From contig NYSX01000040.1 in assembly GCA_002683345.1 (NCBI GenBank), positions 1-49,593 on the forward strand: a DNA stretch of 49,593 nt, read 5' to 3'. Position 1 is the first letter of the stretch. The number at the start of each line of letters is the position of its first letter. Source of the stretch: Flavobacteriales bacterium (lineage in GTDB: Bacteria > Bacteroidota > Bacteroidia > Flavobacteriales_D > Sanyastnellaceae). Made by a program: the position numbers and the translations under genes. The notes beneath the pieces are model-generated. The model saw only the letters and a program-made list of their open reading frames with translations, made no database searches and was not told the DNA's origin. Shown here in pieces: positions 18,009-26,247 of this stretch.

Positions 18009-18740
18009 ATGAGCGACGCAGCACCACAGGGAACCCGAATCAACAAGTACCTCAGTGAGGTGGGCCATTGCTCGCGCCGGGCGGCGGACGCCTTGTTAGA
18101 GCAAGGACGAATCACCATCAATGGCGTGGTCCCCGAAATGGGCACCCGCGTGCAGCCTGGCGATCGCGTGGCGGTGGACGGGGTGGAAGTGGCCACCAGC
18201 GACCAAGAGCGCATTGTCATCGCCTATCACAAGCCTGTGGGCATCGTGTGCACCACCGACACGCGCCGTGAGAAAGACAACATCATCGACGCCATCAATT
18301 TTCCGACCCGCATCTATCCCATCGGGCGCTTGGACAAGATGAGCGAGGGGTTGATTTTCCTCACCAACGACGGCGACATCGTCAACGACATCCTCCGCGC
18401 CCGTTATGGCCACGAGAAGGAATACCACGTCACCGTCAACGGCCCCATCACGCCCGAGTTTGTGCAGAAGATGTCTTCAGGGGTGGCCATTTTGGACACC
18501 GTGACCATGCCCTGCGAGGTGGAAGCCACGGGGTCACAATCCTTCAAAATCATTTTGAAGCAGGGGCTCAATCGCCAGATTCGTCGCATGTGCGAGGAGT
18601 TGGGCTACCGAGTTCGACGCCTGAAGCGCGTGCGCATCATGAACGTCGAACTCGGAGATTTGCCCGTGGGCACCTACCGTCCCTTGGACGATTTGGAGAT
18701 GCGCAAGCTGCGTGCGCTCACCCAGGGTGCCAAGTCTTGA
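18009..18740 (+). CDS. rluF: 23S rRNA pseudouridine synthase RluF
   Basis: 243-aa RNA-modifying enzyme of the RsuA/RluB/E/F family. An S4 RNA-binding domain (RINKYLSEVGHCSRRAADAL, about 10-65) precedes the catalytic domain with the Asp motif IYPIGRLDKMSEGLIFLTND and the C-terminal KQGLNRQIRRMCEELGYRV, LKRVRIMNVELGDLPVG. The combination HEKEYHVTV plus RIMNV resembles RluF (U2604 of 23S rRNA in E. coli) more than RluB or RluE. The ATG at 18009 (MSDAAPQGT) is preceded by a promoter-like element. A short inverted repeat (CCTCC/GGAGG, 18743-18760) follows the stop, too weak to call a terminator. Confidence 0.88.
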   Translation: MSDAAPQGTRINKYLSEVGHCSRRAADALLEQGRITINGVVPEMGTRVQPGDRVAVDGVEVATSDQERIVIAYHKPVGIVCTTDTRREKDNIIDAINFPTRIYPIGRLDKMSEGLIFLTNDGDIVNDILRARYGHEKEYHVTVNGPITPEFVQKMSSGVAILDTVTMPCEVEATGSQSFKIILKQGLNRQIRRMCEELGYRVRRLKRVRIMNVELGDLPVGTYRPLDDLEMRKLRALTQGAKS

Positions 18741-18770
18741 GGCCTCCCGCAAGCAGGAGGACGTGAAGTG

Positions 18771-20048
18771 TTAGGCTTCGCCTTTGGCAGGCAGCACGCG
18801 ACCGGCGATGAGCGCCACCACCAGACCGATGCCGAGGCCCTTGAGAAGGTCAATGAAGACGATGGCCAAAATCGTCACCACAAATGGAATGAAGACCGCC
18901 ATGCCGCTGTCAAACATCTTCTTGAAGTTGGCAGGTTTGGCGAGCTTGTATCCGACCACAAACAGCACGGCAGCGAGGCTGCCGAGTGGGATGTAAGTCA
19001 AAAGCGTGGGCGCGAGCAGGAAGAACACCATGAGCCATGCGCCGTGGAGTATCGCGCTCATTTTGGTGGCGTTGCCGGTTTGGATGTTTGCGGAGGAACG
19101 CACAATCACTTGGGTGATGGGAAGGCCTCCAATCAAACCGCTAACGGTGTTTCCGACCCCTTGGGCCAACAGTTCGCGGTTAGTGGGCGTCACGCGCTTT
19201 TGGGGGTCCAACTTGTCCGTGGCCTCCACACACAACAGCGTTTCCAAGCTCGCCACAACGGCGATGGTCGCGCCCAAGACCCAAATGGCACTGTCACCGA
19301 TGGCTGAAAAGTCAGGGAAGGTGAGGAGGGATCCCCAAGCCGTGGGGTCGATGCCGTTGGCGGCGTGGCCCGTGGGCACGTCGACCAATTGCTTGGCGGT
19401 CAGGGCCCCAGCACCACTTTTCGTCAGGAGGTTGACCACCACACCTGCCAACACGGCCACGAGGGATCCCGACAGGACTTTGGTGAAGCTTTGGGCCTTC
19501 ATGAAGGATGTTTCCCAAAGCAACAAAATGCCGAGACTCACCGCGGTAACGGTCATTGCCGTGGGCGCAGCGTAGGCCAGGTTGTCGCCCAACAACAAGA
19601 GAACGTCAAACACCTTGTCGGCCTTGGTGGTGCCTTCCGCACCTGCGTAACCGAGGCCGTGCGGGATTTGTTTGATGAAAATGATGATGCCGATGGCGGC
19701 GAGCATGCCCTGGATGACGCTTGCAGGGAAGTACTTGCCGATGATGCCAGCGCGAGCGATTCCAAGCACGAGTTGCGCAAGGCCGCCAATCACGACCGCC
19801 AACAAGAAGGCTTCAAAGCCCACTTCTTGGATGCCGTCGTAGACAATCACAGCCAAACCGGCTGCAGGACCAGACACGCCAACATGGCTGCCTGAGATGG
19901 GGGCGACAATGATGCCGCCGATGATGCCGGCAATCAAGCCGGCAATGGGTGCCGCACCTGATGCGAGGGCAATGCCGAGGCACAGGGGAAGGGCAACGAG
20001 AAAAACAACGATGGAAGAGGGCAAGTCACGCCCGATATGCTGAAACAT
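18771..20048 (-). CDS. SulP (SLC26-like) anion transporter lacking STAS domain
   Basis: 425-aa inner-membrane protein with the SulP transporter core: LPSSIVVFLVALPLCLGIAL, APISGSHVGVSGPAAGLAVIV (anion-binding region), FPASVIQGMLAAIGIIIF, VASLETLLCVEATDKLDP, and GLIGGLPITQVIVRSSANI near the TM10 region. It ends shortly after the last helix (IGLVVALIAGRVLPAKGEA), so the usual C-terminal STAS domain is absent. STAS-less bacterial SulP proteins are often annotated as sulfate permeases, but some family members carry bicarbonate. The same-strand genes upstream encode a small membrane protein and an iota-carbonic-anhydrase-like protein, which favours bicarbonate; this is inference. The ATG at 20048 gives the family-typical N-terminus. 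Confidence 0.88.
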   Translation of the reverse strand: MFQHIGRDLPSSIVVFLVALPLCLGIALASGAAPIAGLIAGIIGGIIVAPISGSHVGVSGPAAGLAVIVYDGIQEVGFEAFLLAVVIGGLAQLVLGIARAGIIGKYFPASVIQGMLAAIGIIIFIKQIPHGLGYAGAEGTTKADKVFDVLLLLGDNLAYAAPTAMTVTAVSLGILLLWETSFMKAQSFTKVLSGSLVAVLAGVVVNLLTKSGAGALTAKQLVDVPTGHAANGIDPTAWGSLLTFPDFSAIGDSAIWVLGATIAVVASLETLLCVEATDKLDPQKRVTPTNRELLAQGVGNTVSGLIGGLPITQVIVRSSANIQTGNATKMSAILHGAWLMVFFLLAPTLLTYIPLGSLAAVLFVVGYKLAKPANFKKMFDSGMAVFIPFVVTILAIVFIDLLKGLGIGLVVALIAGRVLPAKGEA

Positions 20049-20072
20049 GAGAGTGGGGTTGAGAACGTCAGA

Positions 20073-20080
20073 CAAACACA
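20073..20080 (-). promoter_or_regulatory. -7-like element TGTGTTTG upstream of sulP
   Basis: TGTGTTTG on the minus strand lies 24 nt before the SulP ATG, giving a short leader instead of a leaderless start. Confidence 0.35.
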
Positions 20081-20090
20081 CTGAGGCCAG

Positions 20091-20106
20091 GCGCTCCATG
20101 GAGCAC
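20091..20106. other. Palindrome/hairpin between small membrane gene and sulP
   Basis: The 12-base perfect palindrome GCTCCATGGAGC sits in a 7-bp hairpin-capable context, starting 11 bases after the stop of the small membrane protein gene and before the sulP promoter-like element. It may be a weak terminator, an attenuator or an operator. Confidence 0.35.
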
Positions 20107-20117
20107 TGAATGGCCCT

Positions 20118-20441
20118 TTACAGGGTGCGTTGGTCTGGTGGGTCCAGCAACCGCGAAGCGTAAAGACGCTCGTGGAGGCGCACGTTGACAAGGTGCGCAA
20201 TGTGCCAAAGGTCAGCAATCAAAGGGGTTGAGGCGTTTGGTTCAAACGTGGTTTCATCCCATTCAATCGTCATTTCTTCTCCTTCTGTTTCTTGTTCGTT
20301 GTGTTCGAACTCCACAACGGCGACGGTGTCATTCACATTGACCGGGACACACGGCAACAAGATTGTCACCATCCAGATTCCCAAAATCACCAGAGTCGCG
20401 GCTTTTTTTGAGAAGAACGGTGTCATTGTCGTGGCTCGCAT
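20118..20441 (-). CDS. Small single-helix membrane protein between CA and SulP genes
   Basis: 107-aa protein of unrecognised family. One transmembrane helix is visible (KAATLVILGIWMVTILLPCV, about 13-32), then an acidic stretch (EFEHNEQETEGEEM) and a His/Arg-containing C-terminal helix (DLWHIAHLVNVRLHERLYASRLL). The ATG at 20441 has a CACTTTTG element 5 nt upstream. It lies 28 bases after the iota-CA-like gene and 69 bases before sulP, all on one strand. A role as accessory subunit of the transporter is possible but only positional evidence supports it. Confidence 0.6.
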   Translation of the reverse strand: MRATTMTPFFSKKAATLVILGIWMVTILLPCVPVNVNDTVAVVEFEHNEQETEGEEMTIEWDETTFEPNASTPLIADLWHIAHLVNVRLHERLYASRLLDPPDQRTL

Positions 20442-20446
20442 TCGGT

Positions 20447-20454
20447 CAAAAGTG
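20447..20454 (-). promoter_or_regulatory. -7-like element CACTTTTG, 5 nt before ATG at 20441
   Basis: CACTTTTG on the minus strand in the 28-base gap after the iota-CA-like gene; it suggests separate transcription of the small membrane gene. Confidence 0.4.
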
Positions 20455-20469
20455 CTTGGCGACTGTGCC

Positions 20470-20931
20470 TCAAGGGTTGTATGGGAATGAAGAATGATGA
20501 AGGTCAATTTTCAGTGCACCATCGATGAGCTTGTACCCAAACGTGTACTCGACCTTGGCTTCATTGCCGTCCAAATCGGTGAAGAAGTAATTCCCCATGG
20601 CAATGGCGCGGTTGTCCTCAAGGATCATCCCGGTGTTCTCGAAGCGAACCTTAGTCCAAGGGTTGATGGCAAAGCCGCCGTCTTCCTGACAAGCACGGTC
20701 ATCACCTGCAATAAAGTAAGATTGCGCCTCACCTTTCGTTGCCCGAAATTGCTCTATGGCACACTTGGTTGGTTTGAACAGGACGGTGCCCAAATCAAAA
20801 GCATACATGTTGTCGAGAAAGTTGCTTGCAAATGCTTCGCATTCCGCTCTTTTGTCGCGCAAAGCACCGATGGCAACGACACCTGAGCCCCACTCGTTTT
20901 GTGCGGCGATTACTTGTTCTTTCTGAATCAT
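20470..20931 (-). CDS. Iota-carbonic-anhydrase-like protein (COG4337 type)
   Basis: 153-aa protein with no signal peptide, so cytoplasmic. It matches the COG4337/CaMKII-association-domain-like family to which iota-carbonic anhydrases (the diatom LCIP63 type and bacterial members) belong: an N-terminal helix (KEQVIAAQNEWGSGVVAIGA), FDLGTVLFKPTKCA, INPWTKVRFENTGM, AIAMGNYFFTDLDG, EAKVEYTFGYKLIDG and the near C-terminal IDLHHSSFPY with the His-His-Ser-Ser signature (145-148). These enzymes interconvert CO2 and bicarbonate. Related sequences are sometimes misnamed phosphoribosyl-AMP cyclohydrolase. The nearby SulP transporter fits an inorganic-carbon role. The fold and family call are fairly strong; enzymatic activity is inferred from the family. 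Confidence 0.75.
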   Translation of the reverse strand: MIQKEQVIAAQNEWGSGVVAIGALRDKRAECEAFASNFLDNMYAFDLGTVLFKPTKCAIEQFRATKGEAQSYFIAGDDRACQEDGGFAINPWTKVRFENTGMILEDNRAIAMGNYFFTDLDGNEAKVEYTFGYKLIDGALKIDLHHSSFPYNP

Positions 20932-21065
20932 GAGAAGTTTTTATGAGGTTTGATTTTGAGCATGTCTAGCCGTCGGTGGCCGAGGTAAATTTAAGCAGGA
21001 GTTGGGCTGCTTGGTCTGAAAGATTGTCAACAGGCATGCATTCCCTTGGGAAGAAAATCAAAGCG

Positions 21066-21073
21066 TATTTTTC
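21066..21073 (+). promoter_or_regulatory. -7-like element TATTTTTC, 4 nt before ATG at 21078
   Basis: TATTTTTC lies 4 nt before the ATG at 21078 and favours it over the upstream in-frame ATG at 21036. Confidence 0.45.
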
Positions 21074-21077
21074 TGGG

Positions 21078-21524
21078 ATGAAGGACAAAGTGTTTGACGC
21101 GCTGGAGTCGCACCTTCAGGCAGCTGTGAAAGAGGGGGAGAGCCACCTTTCTTCCCTCCAAGGTTCGTTGGCATCCGAAGCCAAAAGCACGGCCGGCGAC
21201 AAGCACGAAACGGGTCGGGCCATGATCCATCAAGAGATGCGTCAAGTCAACGACACCCTGCAGCGCAGTCAATCTGCACTTGATGAATTGACCCGACTCA
21301 GGCAGGTGTCAATCGCCCCCGTTCGGGTTGCCGCAGGGGTTTTGGTGGAGACCACGGGACCATGGGTGTTGGTGGGGCTGCCATTTGGAAAACTCTCACT
21401 CGACGAAGACCTCGTGCTGGGCGTCAGCGTGGAGGCACCTTTGGCGCAGGCGTGGCATGGCGCCCAAGTGGGAGATGAGGTCCGACTCGGGCCGAGCACG
21501 CTGCAGATTGTAGCCCTTCACTGA
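21078..21524 (+). CDS. GreA-like small protein of Bacteroidota
   Basis: 148-aa cytoplasmic protein resembling a Bacteroidota family often mislabelled 3-oxoacyl-ACP synthase. An N-terminal coiled-coil segment (about 1-75) contains SEAKSTAGDKHETGRAMIHQEM, the characteristic core, which recalls the SSAGDKYETGRAM motif of relatives. The C-terminal half (GVLVETTGPWVLVGLPFGKL, VSVEAPLAQAWHGAQVGDEV) resembles a GreA/GreB-type C-terminal domain. It may act on RNA polymerase, but this has not been shown. The start at 21078 gives the family's usual length and follows a promoter-like element. The 3' end overlaps the convergent beta-mannosidase gene by 7 bases. Confidence 0.75.
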   Translation: MKDKVFDALESHLQAAVKEGESHLSSLQGSLASEAKSTAGDKHETGRAMIHQEMRQVNDTLQRSQSALDELTRLRQVSIAPVRVAAGVLVETTGPWVLVGLPFGKLSLDEDLVLGVSVEAPLAQAWHGAQVGDEVRLGPSTLQIVALH

Positions 21525-24001
21525 GGGACGCTGGTCTGGCAACGGACGACCACGTGGATGTCCGCGGTTGCAATGGGCGCCTCGGGGGTGAACTGCACCA
21601 CACAAGTTTGACCAGGTTCCAAGGCCATGCCGTTGTCCGACCAATGTCCCGGGACACTGGCCGTCAGCTGCACAAGTGGCACGTAGGTGTTGGCCGAGAG
21701 TTCAAATCCGTCACCGGTGGGGGTGCATTGCACGAAGGGCTCATGGAGTCGGGCCTCGACCGGGGCACACCAGAGTGCAGAAGAGGAAGACGACCACATC
21801 TCCGTGGAATCCTGCCATTGCCAACTCAAATAAGCGTCGAAGGGTTGTCCACGCCACACGTCCATCTCGCCAAGGTTGACCAAAAGGGAACGACTCGCCG
21901 AGACGTCCACCGACACCGATGTTTCGTGCACCACGCGCCCTTCGAAATCCTTGGTGGCCACTTGAAGGGTGCCTGAGGTCCCCTGCGGTAAGTCGTTGAA
22001 GAGCTCGAAGCAAAGGGAGTCCTCCCGTTGTCGCATCCAAAGCGCGGTGCGTGGGGCATTTGCACGTCGCGCAGCGTAGTGGGCGAGCTTCCAACGCCCG
22101 GCGTGATCGACGGTCGACCAAGACACCGCAGGCCAAACGTCGTTGAGCGACCAGTACAAGGATCCGGCATAACGGCCTTCGCTTGTGCGGTGACGCTCCA
22201 AAGCTTGTCTAAGGCCTTCGGCTTGTGTCCATTGGCTCTTGAAAATCCAATCGTCCAGATCTTCAGGTGCAGGCGCACCCGTGGTCTTGGACATGAAATG
22301 ATGCATCATGTCCCAGCCGTCAAATCCCGGCTCCAGCCAGTCCATTCGACTGCGTTGCCGAAATTGAAGGGCTTCATCGGTGAACGCGTCGATGCCCGCC
22401 TCCTCGAGGGTGTGCCTCGAAGGCAGGCTCTGCAGCCCATATTCACTGGCAAAGCGTCCGTTGTGGCGGCTGTAGTAGCTGAAATCGTTCAGCCCAAACC
22501 ACACCCCCCAAGCATGCTCGTCGCCACTTTGTCCGTCCAGGGTCGGAGAAGTGGGCAGGTAAAACGCATCCGATTCTTGAGAGACGACTTGGGGCAAGAC
22601 CTCGTAAAACATCTTGTGATACGCGGCTGCAAGACGTGCACTGTCCGGCCCGTACAGGTCGTACATGTCTTGCCAGCCCCATGATTGCCATGCCCGCTCC
22701 ACCTCGTTGTTTCCGCACCAAAGCGCGAGAGACGGGTGATGGGTCAGCCGCCGAACGTGTTCTTCGGCCTCCCGCTTGACGTTTTCCGTGAACGCGCTGT
22801 CGTCAGGAACCATGGCGCAGGCAAACATGAAGTCTTGCCAAACGAGCAACCCCTGTTCATCGCAGGATTCGAAGAACGCGTCCGGGGGGTACACGCCACC
22901 GCCCCAAACCCGCACCATGTTCATGTTGGCATCCCGCGCTTGCTTGGCGAGCGTCTTCCAGCGCTCCGCATCTTGGGTTTGGTGAAAGTCTGGAGGGACC
23001 ACATTGGCGCCGCGGACTTGAACGGGAATGCCGTTGACCTCCAATTGAAAGGACGTTCCCCAACCATCCGACTGCTCAACCCATTTGAGCATTCGCATTC
23101 CCAAGACATGTCTGTGTACAGTGCCCGATGGCAGGTGCGTCCAAGTCCACTCGTACAAGGGGTGTGTACCCATGTCTGCAGGCCACCACATGGCGGGTTG
23201 TACGAGTCGCACCTCTTTTCCGGTCCACGTGTAAGGGACGTCTTGACCTTCCAGGGTGATGTCCAGGGTCCAGCCTTTGTGGCGTCGTACGGTCACGCGT
23301 GCCAGGGAAGAATCCACATGGAGGACGGCGCAGACGGGGGGTGCCGGTGCCTCAGTCGCTTCAGGATTCCAAGGGCGCAAGTGCATGGGGCCGGAGATGC
23401 CCGGACCAGCCAAGCGCGGTCCCCAATCCCAACCAAACTGATACCCTGGCTTGCGCGTCATGGGGCTGGTTTGGGTTCCGAGGGGTTTGGCCTCGTTGCT
23501 TGCAGGAACCACAAGGCCATGGGCGTCCAACGCCAACTGTCCACGCGCCGCAACGGGGGCAAAACGCAGCTCGATGGTCCAGCCGTCCTCGGTCACAGGG
23601 AAGGGGGAAGTCGTCCACGACCGGTGGGTGTTGTTGGCGGACAACACCTGCACGTCATTGACAAACACCGAGGCATAGGTGTCGATTCCTTCAAGGCAAA
23701 GCACCGCACTGTCAGTGGGCACACCCGTGTTTGGGAGGTGCGTCTGCAAATGCCACGGGAGGATTTCCACCCATTGGACATCGCGTTCATGCGTGCCCAG
23801 GTATGGATTCGGAGCGAGGTCAGCCTCCACCAAGGCCTCGAGGACATGGCCTGGCATGCATGCGTCAAATGGACGGATGGCCGAGGAATCGGGAGACGAC
23901 CACTTCCAATCCGCCTCGGCCAGGTCGATGACTGAGACGACTTCTTGCTGGCACGACGCCAGCCCGAGGGACACAGCGAGGGCCAGAAGCAGGTGTTTCA
24001 C
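21518..24001 (-). CDS. Beta-mannosidase-like GH2 lipoprotein
   Basis: 827-aa glycoside hydrolase family 2 enzyme with a lipoprotein signal (KHLLLALAVSLGLASC), placing it in the periplasm or on the surface. Order: sugar-binding domain (PGHVLEALVEADLAPNPYLG, typical of beta-mannosidases), Ig-like GH2 domain, then the TIM barrel with NMVRVWGGGVYPPDAFFE, the acid/base Glu433 in WCGNNE and the nucleophile Glu520 in SEYGLQ, followed by SLYWSLNDVWPAVSW. It hydrolyses terminal beta-mannose from oligosaccharides or glycoproteins. The start is a GTG at 24001, 9 bases after the universal stress protein stop codon, so the two form an operon. Confidence 0.9.
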   Translation of the reverse strand: MKHLLLALAVSLGLASCQQEVVSVIDLAEADWKWSSPDSSAIRPFDACMPGHVLEALVEADLAPNPYLGTHERDVQWVEILPWHLQTHLPNTGVPTDSAVLCLEGIDTYASVFVNDVQVLSANNTHRSWTTSPFPVTEDGWTIELRFAPVAARGQLALDAHGLVVPASNEAKPLGTQTSPMTRKPGYQFGWDWGPRLAGPGISGPMHLRPWNPEATEAPAPPVCAVLHVDSSLARVTVRRHKGWTLDITLEGQDVPYTWTGKEVRLVQPAMWWPADMGTHPLYEWTWTHLPSGTVHRHVLGMRMLKWVEQSDGWGTSFQLEVNGIPVQVRGANVVPPDFHQTQDAERWKTLAKQARDANMNMVRVWGGGVYPPDAFFESCDEQGLLVWQDFMFACAMVPDDSAFTENVKREAEEHVRRLTHHPSLALWCGNNEVERAWQSWGWQDMYDLYGPDSARLAAAYHKMFYEVLPQVVSQESDAFYLPTSPTLDGQSGDEHAWGVWFGLNDFSYYSRHNGRFASEYGLQSLPSRHTLEEAGIDAFTDEALQFRQRSRMDWLEPGFDGWDMMHHFMSKTTGAPAPEDLDDWIFKSQWTQAEGLRQALERHRTSEGRYAGSLYWSLNDVWPAVSWSTVDHAGRWKLAHYAARRANAPRTALWMRQREDSLCFELFNDLPQGTSGTLQVATKDFEGRVVHETSVSVDVSASRSLLVNLGEMDVWRGQPFDAYLSWQWQDSTEMWSSSSSALWCAPVEARLHEPFVQCTPTGDGFELSANTYVPLVQLTASVPGHWSDNGMALEPGQTCVVQFTPEAPIATADIHVVVRCQTSVPQ

Positions 24002-24010
24002 CTGGTGGGA

Positions 24011-24844
24011 TTAGAAGGAGAACGGCGTTTGGCGGATGATGCGCGTCTCAAAGGGATTCAGCACAAGCACAGGGATCTCCGCTTCGTTCGTGATGATTTG
24101 TTGCTCGTAAGACGTCCCCAAAATGCCCATCAAGCTCTTCTCGTGGAAATTCATGATGCTGATCAAGTCCGCTTCAATGGAGGCAGCGTAGCGAATCACA
24201 TCCTTGACAAAGGCCCCAGAATCGTGCTCACTGATTTTGGTGGTGTATTGAATGCCTCGCTCTTCGAAGTAATCCGAGGCAAAATCCACATTGCGTCGCA
24301 ACTGGTTGCCCAAAAACTCATCGGACTCCGCAGGCGAAATGATGTGCACCCGGCCTTTGAAGTACGTCGCCATTTCTGCCACAATGGCCAGCTTTTGCTT
24401 GGTGTCTTGGTGCAGGTCGAGGGGCACCACAATGTCGTCGTATCCCGTTTCGCGAATGGGGCGCGATTGGGTGATGATCACCGGTACCGAGCATTCTCGT
24501 ACAATTTTCAGGGCCCGTCCACCGGTGATGAATTGCATGCCCTTCAAGCCATGGGTTCCCATGATGACCAGGTTGGCATCCATTTCCACCGACACATCGT
24601 CAATGTCGTCGAACAAGTGTCCAATGCGAACCGTGGTCTTCACAACCCCTTCGAACGAAGACAATTGCTCCCTGGCAAAGGCCTCAAGTCGCTGACGGGC
24701 CTCTGCGAAGCTCTTCTTTTTGGCCACGATGTGGAGGAGGTGCAATTCACTGTTCAGCGCCTTGCCCACAGCGAGCGCGTGGTTGACAGCGTTGGCGGAC
24801 ACAGGAGTGAAGTCCACGGGGACCAAAATGCGGTGTTGTGACAT
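24011..24844 (-). CDS. Tandem universal stress protein
   Basis: 277-aa cytoplasmic protein with two Usp domains. Domain 1 (1-135) shows HRILVPVDFTPVSANAVNHAL and the nucleotide-binding loop ANLVIMGTHGLKGMQF, then VPVIITQSRPI. Domain 2 (about 140-277) is more degenerate (YDDIVVPLDLHQDTKQKLAIV, then DLISIMNFHEKSLMGIL, VPVLVLNP) and lacks the full ATP-loop glycine pattern. The TACTTTTG element, a perfect TAnnTTTG, is 4 nt before the ATG. The downstream beta-mannosidase gene is 9 bases away. The physiological stimulus is unknown. Confidence 0.9.
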   Translation of the reverse strand: MSQHRILVPVDFTPVSANAVNHALAVGKALNSELHLLHIVAKKKSFAEARQRLEAFAREQLSSFEGVVKTTVRIGHLFDDIDDVSVEMDANLVIMGTHGLKGMQFITGGRALKIVRECSVPVIITQSRPIRETGYDDIVVPLDLHQDTKQKLAIVAEMATYFKGRVHIISPAESDEFLGNQLRRNVDFASDYFEERGIQYTTKISEHDSGAFVKDVIRYAASIEADLISIMNFHEKSLMGILGTSYEQQIITNEAEIPVLVLNPFETRIIRQTPFSF

Positions 24845-24848
24845 GGCG

Positions 24849-24856
24849 CAAAAGTA
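24849..24856 (-). promoter_or_regulatory. -7 element TACTTTTG, 4 nt before ATG at 24844
   Basis: TACTTTTG on the minus strand matches TAnnTTTG fully and lies 4 nt before the Usp start; it probably drives the Usp/beta-mannosidase operon. Confidence 0.6.
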
Positions 24857-24935
24857 GAGAACATGGGGTTCAGAAACAGGACTTTGAGGTGGTTGACTGT
24901 ACCTTGTTGGTCCCTGTTGAATTTAACCTCAAAAC

Positions 24936-26213
24936 ATGATCCAAACTGCCTTCTACCCGGGGCTCAAAGCCCTTGCTTTTCTCTGTGTGCTGACGACTGC
25001 GTTTCCTGCGTTCTCGCAGGATGAGTGCGACGGTTACCGATACCGCTACACGGGTGCGTTCGACGGGATTGCGGTGGACTATGACATTCCGTACGGCGAA
25101 AACTTCAACGTCAATTTTTTGCCTGAAGAGCTCGTGGTCGATGTCTACACGCCTGAAGGAGACACCCAAGAGGCGCGCCCCCTGGTGGTGGTTGCGCATG
25201 GCGGATTTTTCTTGGCGGGGAGCAACGACGGCGTGGATGTGGTTTCCTTGTGTGAGGATTTGGCCCAAATGGGCTACGTCGTGGCGTCGATGAGCTACCG
25301 TCTCGGGGTCAACATCCTCGGTGACCTTCCCACGGAATTTGTCAAAGCCGTGTGGCGTGGGGTTCACGACAGCCGGGCCGCAGTGCGCTTCTTCCGTCAC
25401 TCTGTGGACTACGGCAACCCCTGGGCCATTGACACCAACCGCATTTACCTGGGCGGTGTCAGTGCGGGTGGGTTCATCGCACTCCACCACGCTTACGTGG
25501 ATGAGCAAAGCGAGATTCCAGCCCAGATCGACGTGACTGACGTGGGCATGGGCGGTGGTCTCGAAGGACTGTCAGGAAACACGGGCTACAGCAGCGCGGT
25601 GAACGGGGTGTTCAACATTGCAGGTGCACTCCAGACGGCCGATTTCATGGATTTGGGAGAAAACGAACCCTTGTTCAGCATCCATGGCACAGACGATGAA
25701 ACCGTGCCCTACGGCGAAGGCAACATCTCGTACCTCGGCATCAACTTGATTGACGTGGATGGCAGTTCCGTGGTCCATGAAAAAGCTGAGGAGATCGGCC
25801 TCGACCATTGCTTCATCACGGTGGAAGGTGCGGGACATGTGCCCCACATCGACGTCTTCAACCCCGATTACTACGACCTCACCATCAGCGCGCTTGCAGG
25901 CAAGTTGGGAGAGTGGGCATGCGAAGATTACGTGCATGTGTGCGGCGGCTATGACTACACGGCGGAAACCTCCGTGGAGGACTTCAGCCAAGAGGTTGCG
26001 CCGCTCGTGTTTCCAAACCCCGCCAGTTCAATGGGACGCGTGTTTGCCACGTTCGCGCAGTCCACGGATTGGAAGTTGGTGAACGCCATGGGCCAAACCC
26101 TCGACCAGGGTCGCGCCGTCGCAGGAACGCGGGTCGTGTGGCAGTCGTTGTCTCCCGGGATGTACGTGCTTCAAACCAATTCCGGCGCCACGCCTTTGGT
26201 GGTGGCGCACTGA
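24936..26213 (+). CDS. Secreted alpha/beta-hydrolase (esterase) with T9SS tail
   Basis: 425-aa exported esterase/lipase-type enzyme. The signal peptide ends near AFSQ (residue 28). The hydrolase core has the oxyanion HGGFF (about 89-93), the nucleophile elbow GVSAGG, an Asp in IHGTDDETVP and a His in EGAGHVPHID, the order seen in feruloyl/carboxyl esterases and BD-FAE-like proteins. The last 75 residues are a T9SS type A sorting domain (VFPNPASSMGRV, WKLVNAMGQTL, SLSPGMYVLQTN). It probably cleaves ester groups on polysaccharides or lipids outside the cell; the substrate is unknown. The region just upstream of the ATG is A-rich (CAAAACATG) and has no clear -7-like element. Confidence 0.87.
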   Translation: MIQTAFYPGLKALAFLCVLTTAFPAFSQDECDGYRYRYTGAFDGIAVDYDIPYGENFNVNFLPEELVVDVYTPEGDTQEARPLVVVAHGGFFLAGSNDGVDVVSLCEDLAQMGYVVASMSYRLGVNILGDLPTEFVKAVWRGVHDSRAAVRFFRHSVDYGNPWAIDTNRIYLGGVSAGGFIALHHAYVDEQSEIPAQIDVTDVGMGGGLEGLSGNTGYSSAVNGVFNIAGALQTADFMDLGENEPLFSIHGTDDETVPYGEGNISYLGINLIDVDGSSVVHEKAEEIGLDHCFITVEGAGHVPHIDVFNPDYYDLTISALAGKLGEWACEDYVHVCGGYDYTAETSVEDFSQEVAPLVFPNPASSMGRVFATFAQSTDWKLVNAMGQTLDQGRAVAGTRVVWQSLSPGMYVLQTNSGATPLVVAH

Positions 26214-26247
26214 TTGAACTCAGGCTGCACTCGGGCTGCCGTCCGTG

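Noticed and set aside
22685-23935. Long open plus-strand frame (416 codons) opposite the beta-mannosidase gene
   Set aside because: It is a GC-rich antisense shadow: the minus-strand protein has intact GH2 catalytic motifs, and the plus-strand translation has no recognisable domain.
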